A model generated the notes under the pieces. It saw only the letters and a program-made list of their open reading frames with translations. It had not been told where the DNA came from and did not search any database. Shown here piece after piece: positions 62,568 through 64,000 of a stretch of 64,000 nt of DNA; the stretch's first letter is position 1, and every line of letters begins with the position of its first letter. The position numbers and the translations under genes were made by a program. The DNA comes from Avibacterium gallinarum (GTDB lineage: Bacteria; Pseudomonadota; Gammaproteobacteria; Enterobacterales; Pasteurellaceae). Location of the stretch: positions 1-64,000 of the forward strand of contig NZ_PQVJ01000015.1 of NCBI RefSeq assembly GCF_002921135.1. Reading direction: 5' to 3'.

Positions 62568-63005
62568 TTAATGAATATCAATCAGCGCTTTTGCCGTATC
62601 ACGCAAGATGGTTATTGCGTAACAAAATACAGTTATAAATAAGATACTTATAATATGCTTAGCTAATTCTGTAGATTTAGTTAATCCTATACATACTAAA
62701 TTATCTATCTTTGAAGAGCATATAGATAATATTAATGCAGCAGCTATTAAAACCACTTGCTCATTTATAGACTTCCAAATTTCTTTCTTAGAATTGGCAA
62801 AGCATTTCATACTAGGATCGTGCACTGACATCCTAGTTAAAATTATTGATAATACAGCTATATTAATAGCTAACAATGTTGTTAGGATGCTAATTAAATT
62901 AGCTTGAAAAAATACTCTCGTAAAATCTACGCCAATCAAATATTCAAATAAATAGAATGCTACCCCAAAGAAAAATGCAATACAAAATATTTTAAATATC
63001 TCCAT
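62568..63005 (-). CDS. Small integral membrane protein, function unknown
   Basis: A 145-aa protein with four predicted helices: about 3-25, 33-56, 83-105 and 118-135. Between helices 2 and 3 is a charged loop (TRMSVHDPSMKCFANSKKE). I do not recognise a family. The ATG at 63005 has AAGGTG upstream and overlaps the end of the preceding gene by 14 bases, so the two are translationally coupled. Paired with a soluble partner in a defence-type neighbourhood, it could be a membrane effector; this is only inference. Confidence 0.7.
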   Translation of the reverse strand: MEIFKIFCIAFFFGVAFYLFEYLIGVDFTRVFFQANLISILTTLLAINIAVLSIILTRMSVHDPSMKCFANSKKEIWKSINEQVVLIAAALILSICSSKIDNLVCIGLTKSTELAKHIISILFITVFCYAITILRDTAKALIDIH

Positions 63006-63894
63006 TATTTTCACCTTCAATTATGGATAATATAGTTTTCTTTATATTTTCCGGAGGTCCAATTACCTCCATATAGTCACAACTAAAAAAAGATATTTTA
63101 GTATTTAAATCAGTTAGTCTTCTTGCGCCTTTACATTGTACTCTAATACTGCCGCCGCCTTGACGACTATATTCAACAAGATCATTAATAAGTTGATTAT
63201 CTTTATCTATAATTAAACTTGTATTTTCAGCAGCGTTCAGCCTTAAATCTGTTCTTGCTGTATTGGATGTTTTTGCTAAGTTTTTTAAGTCATCATTTAA
63301 TGTCTTCGAAATATTAGACATATTTGGGGTAATAAGATTAAACTCAAGTTTCTTTATCGATTTCCCCTGGATGAATTCCCAAAATACTTTTTTATCATAT
63401 ATAGGATTAATATGAACACTTAGGTTATTAATCTCTAAAATTTTATTTAATCTTTCACTTAATTTACTTATTGCATTTTGGGTTTTTGGAAATGCAGTTG
63501 TTCTTTTTTCTATTGCGATAATTTGCTCATCAGGCTGATTTAATACAATCACATAAACTTTAGGCTAGTTTTCTAGTTCTTGAGTTGTAAACTCATTTGT
63601 TTCCATTGTTATAGACTTAGGTCTAGCCATTAAGTAAATATAAACATCACTTTTATCTAATTCTGTCTTAGGATAAATTTTTTTGAACAGGATCTTCTTG
63701 AGTCCTTCTATTTCATCTAAATATGAATTACTACAAAGATTATTAAAAGCCTCTATAAAATATGCATTCTTATTTTCCAATAACTCGTCGATACTCTTTT
63801 CTGAGATATTAAATAGATCTAATTGTTTACGTTCAATTGGAATGATTTGATAGCGATATAACTCAAAATTATGAATTTCTCTAAGCATATACAT
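62992..63894 (-). pseudogene. Gene of unknown function split by an in-frame TAG
   Basis: Two frames, 63894-63565 (109 codons, starting after GAGG) and 63552-62992, lie in the same reading phase. Only TAG (63567-63565) and four codons (PKVY) separate them: ELEN-stop-PKVYVIVLNQPDEQ. Together they form an about 300-aa protein; a single G-to-A change from TGG (Trp) would explain the stop. The N-terminal part contains FELYRYQIIPIERKQLDLF; the C-terminal part YSRQGGGSIRVQCKGARR. I have only a vague impression of DUF4747-like proteins. The second part could still be made from the GTG at 63552. Confidence 0.7.
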
Positions 63895-63913
63895 TACCTC
63901 AGTAGATGAAATA

Positions 63914-64000
63914 TTACTTAACTAATATAAAACATTCTATTTCAGCCCCAAACACCCTAGCATATTTCTCTAACTTCTTCTGAGAAAGTTTTTCCCAAAT
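63914..64000 (-). CDS. XRE-type regulator, C-terminal end (truncated by window edge)
   Basis: The last 28 codons of a minus-strand gene continuing beyond the window: IWEKLSQKKLEKYARVFGAE, then IECFILVK and stop. The pattern (leucine-rich helix, KLEKYARVFG, IExF) is the usual end of a phage-repressor-like helix-turn-helix domain. It could be the regulator or antitoxin of the split gene and membrane protein that follow on the same strand. Confidence 0.6.
   Translation of the reverse strand: MWEKLSQKKLEKYARVFGAEIECFILVK

Overview
The window looks like a chromosomal segment of a Pasteurellaceae bacterium. The 9-mer AAGTGCGGT and its complement, the Haemophilus influenzae-type DNA uptake signal, recur many times in genes and as inverted pairs between genes. 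This points to the Haemophilus / Pasteurella / Aggregatibacter / Avibacterium side of the family rather than the Actinobacillus pleuropneumoniae side. Gene content and order agree: cyaA opposite hemCDXY, dat-ddc for 1,3-diaminopropane synthesis, bamD opposite rluD-pgeF, yejK opposite yejLM, rpoE-rseABC. The species cannot be named from sequence alone.

Layout. 1-8.2 kb: a CAT-anticodon tRNA (probably Ile2), bamD, rluD-pgeF, ygfZ, yicC, rph-pyrE, djlA, dusC. 8.2-10 kb: a cytosine-deaminase-like amidohydrolase whose 3' end and terminator exist in three tandem copies (period 214 bp), with an attenuator-like leader. 10-24.5 kb: lapC(yejM)-yejL, yejK, bamE-cpxRA, cyaA-narP and hemCDXY. 24.5-27.7 kb: a hairpin-rich leader followed by dat and ddc. 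27.7-35.5 kb: a DMT transporter, folB, plsY, an XRE regulator next to three envelope genes, rsmJ-trmA, maoP, dsbA, yihD.

35.5-43.2 kb is an accessory sugar module lying between yihD and mobA: a ROK repressor, an SDR dehydrogenase, an FGGY kinase, a ribose-type ABC importer and, unexpectedly, a free PTS EIIB domain. A perfect CRP site precedes it. Then come mobA, a lipoprotein gene, the fructose PTS operon (FruB has two HPr domains), sdhE, rpoE-rseABC with a sigma-E-type promoter, glpT with a perfect CRP site, mobB, an MDR transporter and pdxH.

56.2-64 kb is the most unusual part, all on the minus strand. A BtrH-like acyltransferase, an ABC-2 ATPase and permease, an acyl carrier protein, a ketosynthase and a second small ketosynthase-like protein look like a compact acyl-assembly and export operon of unknown product. 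An AT-rich Shedu-type nuclease gene sits inside it. Upstream are a decayed RhuM-family gene, a small membrane protein, a gene split by an in-frame TAG and the tail of an XRE-type regulator, which together suggest a mobile or defence-type neighbourhood.
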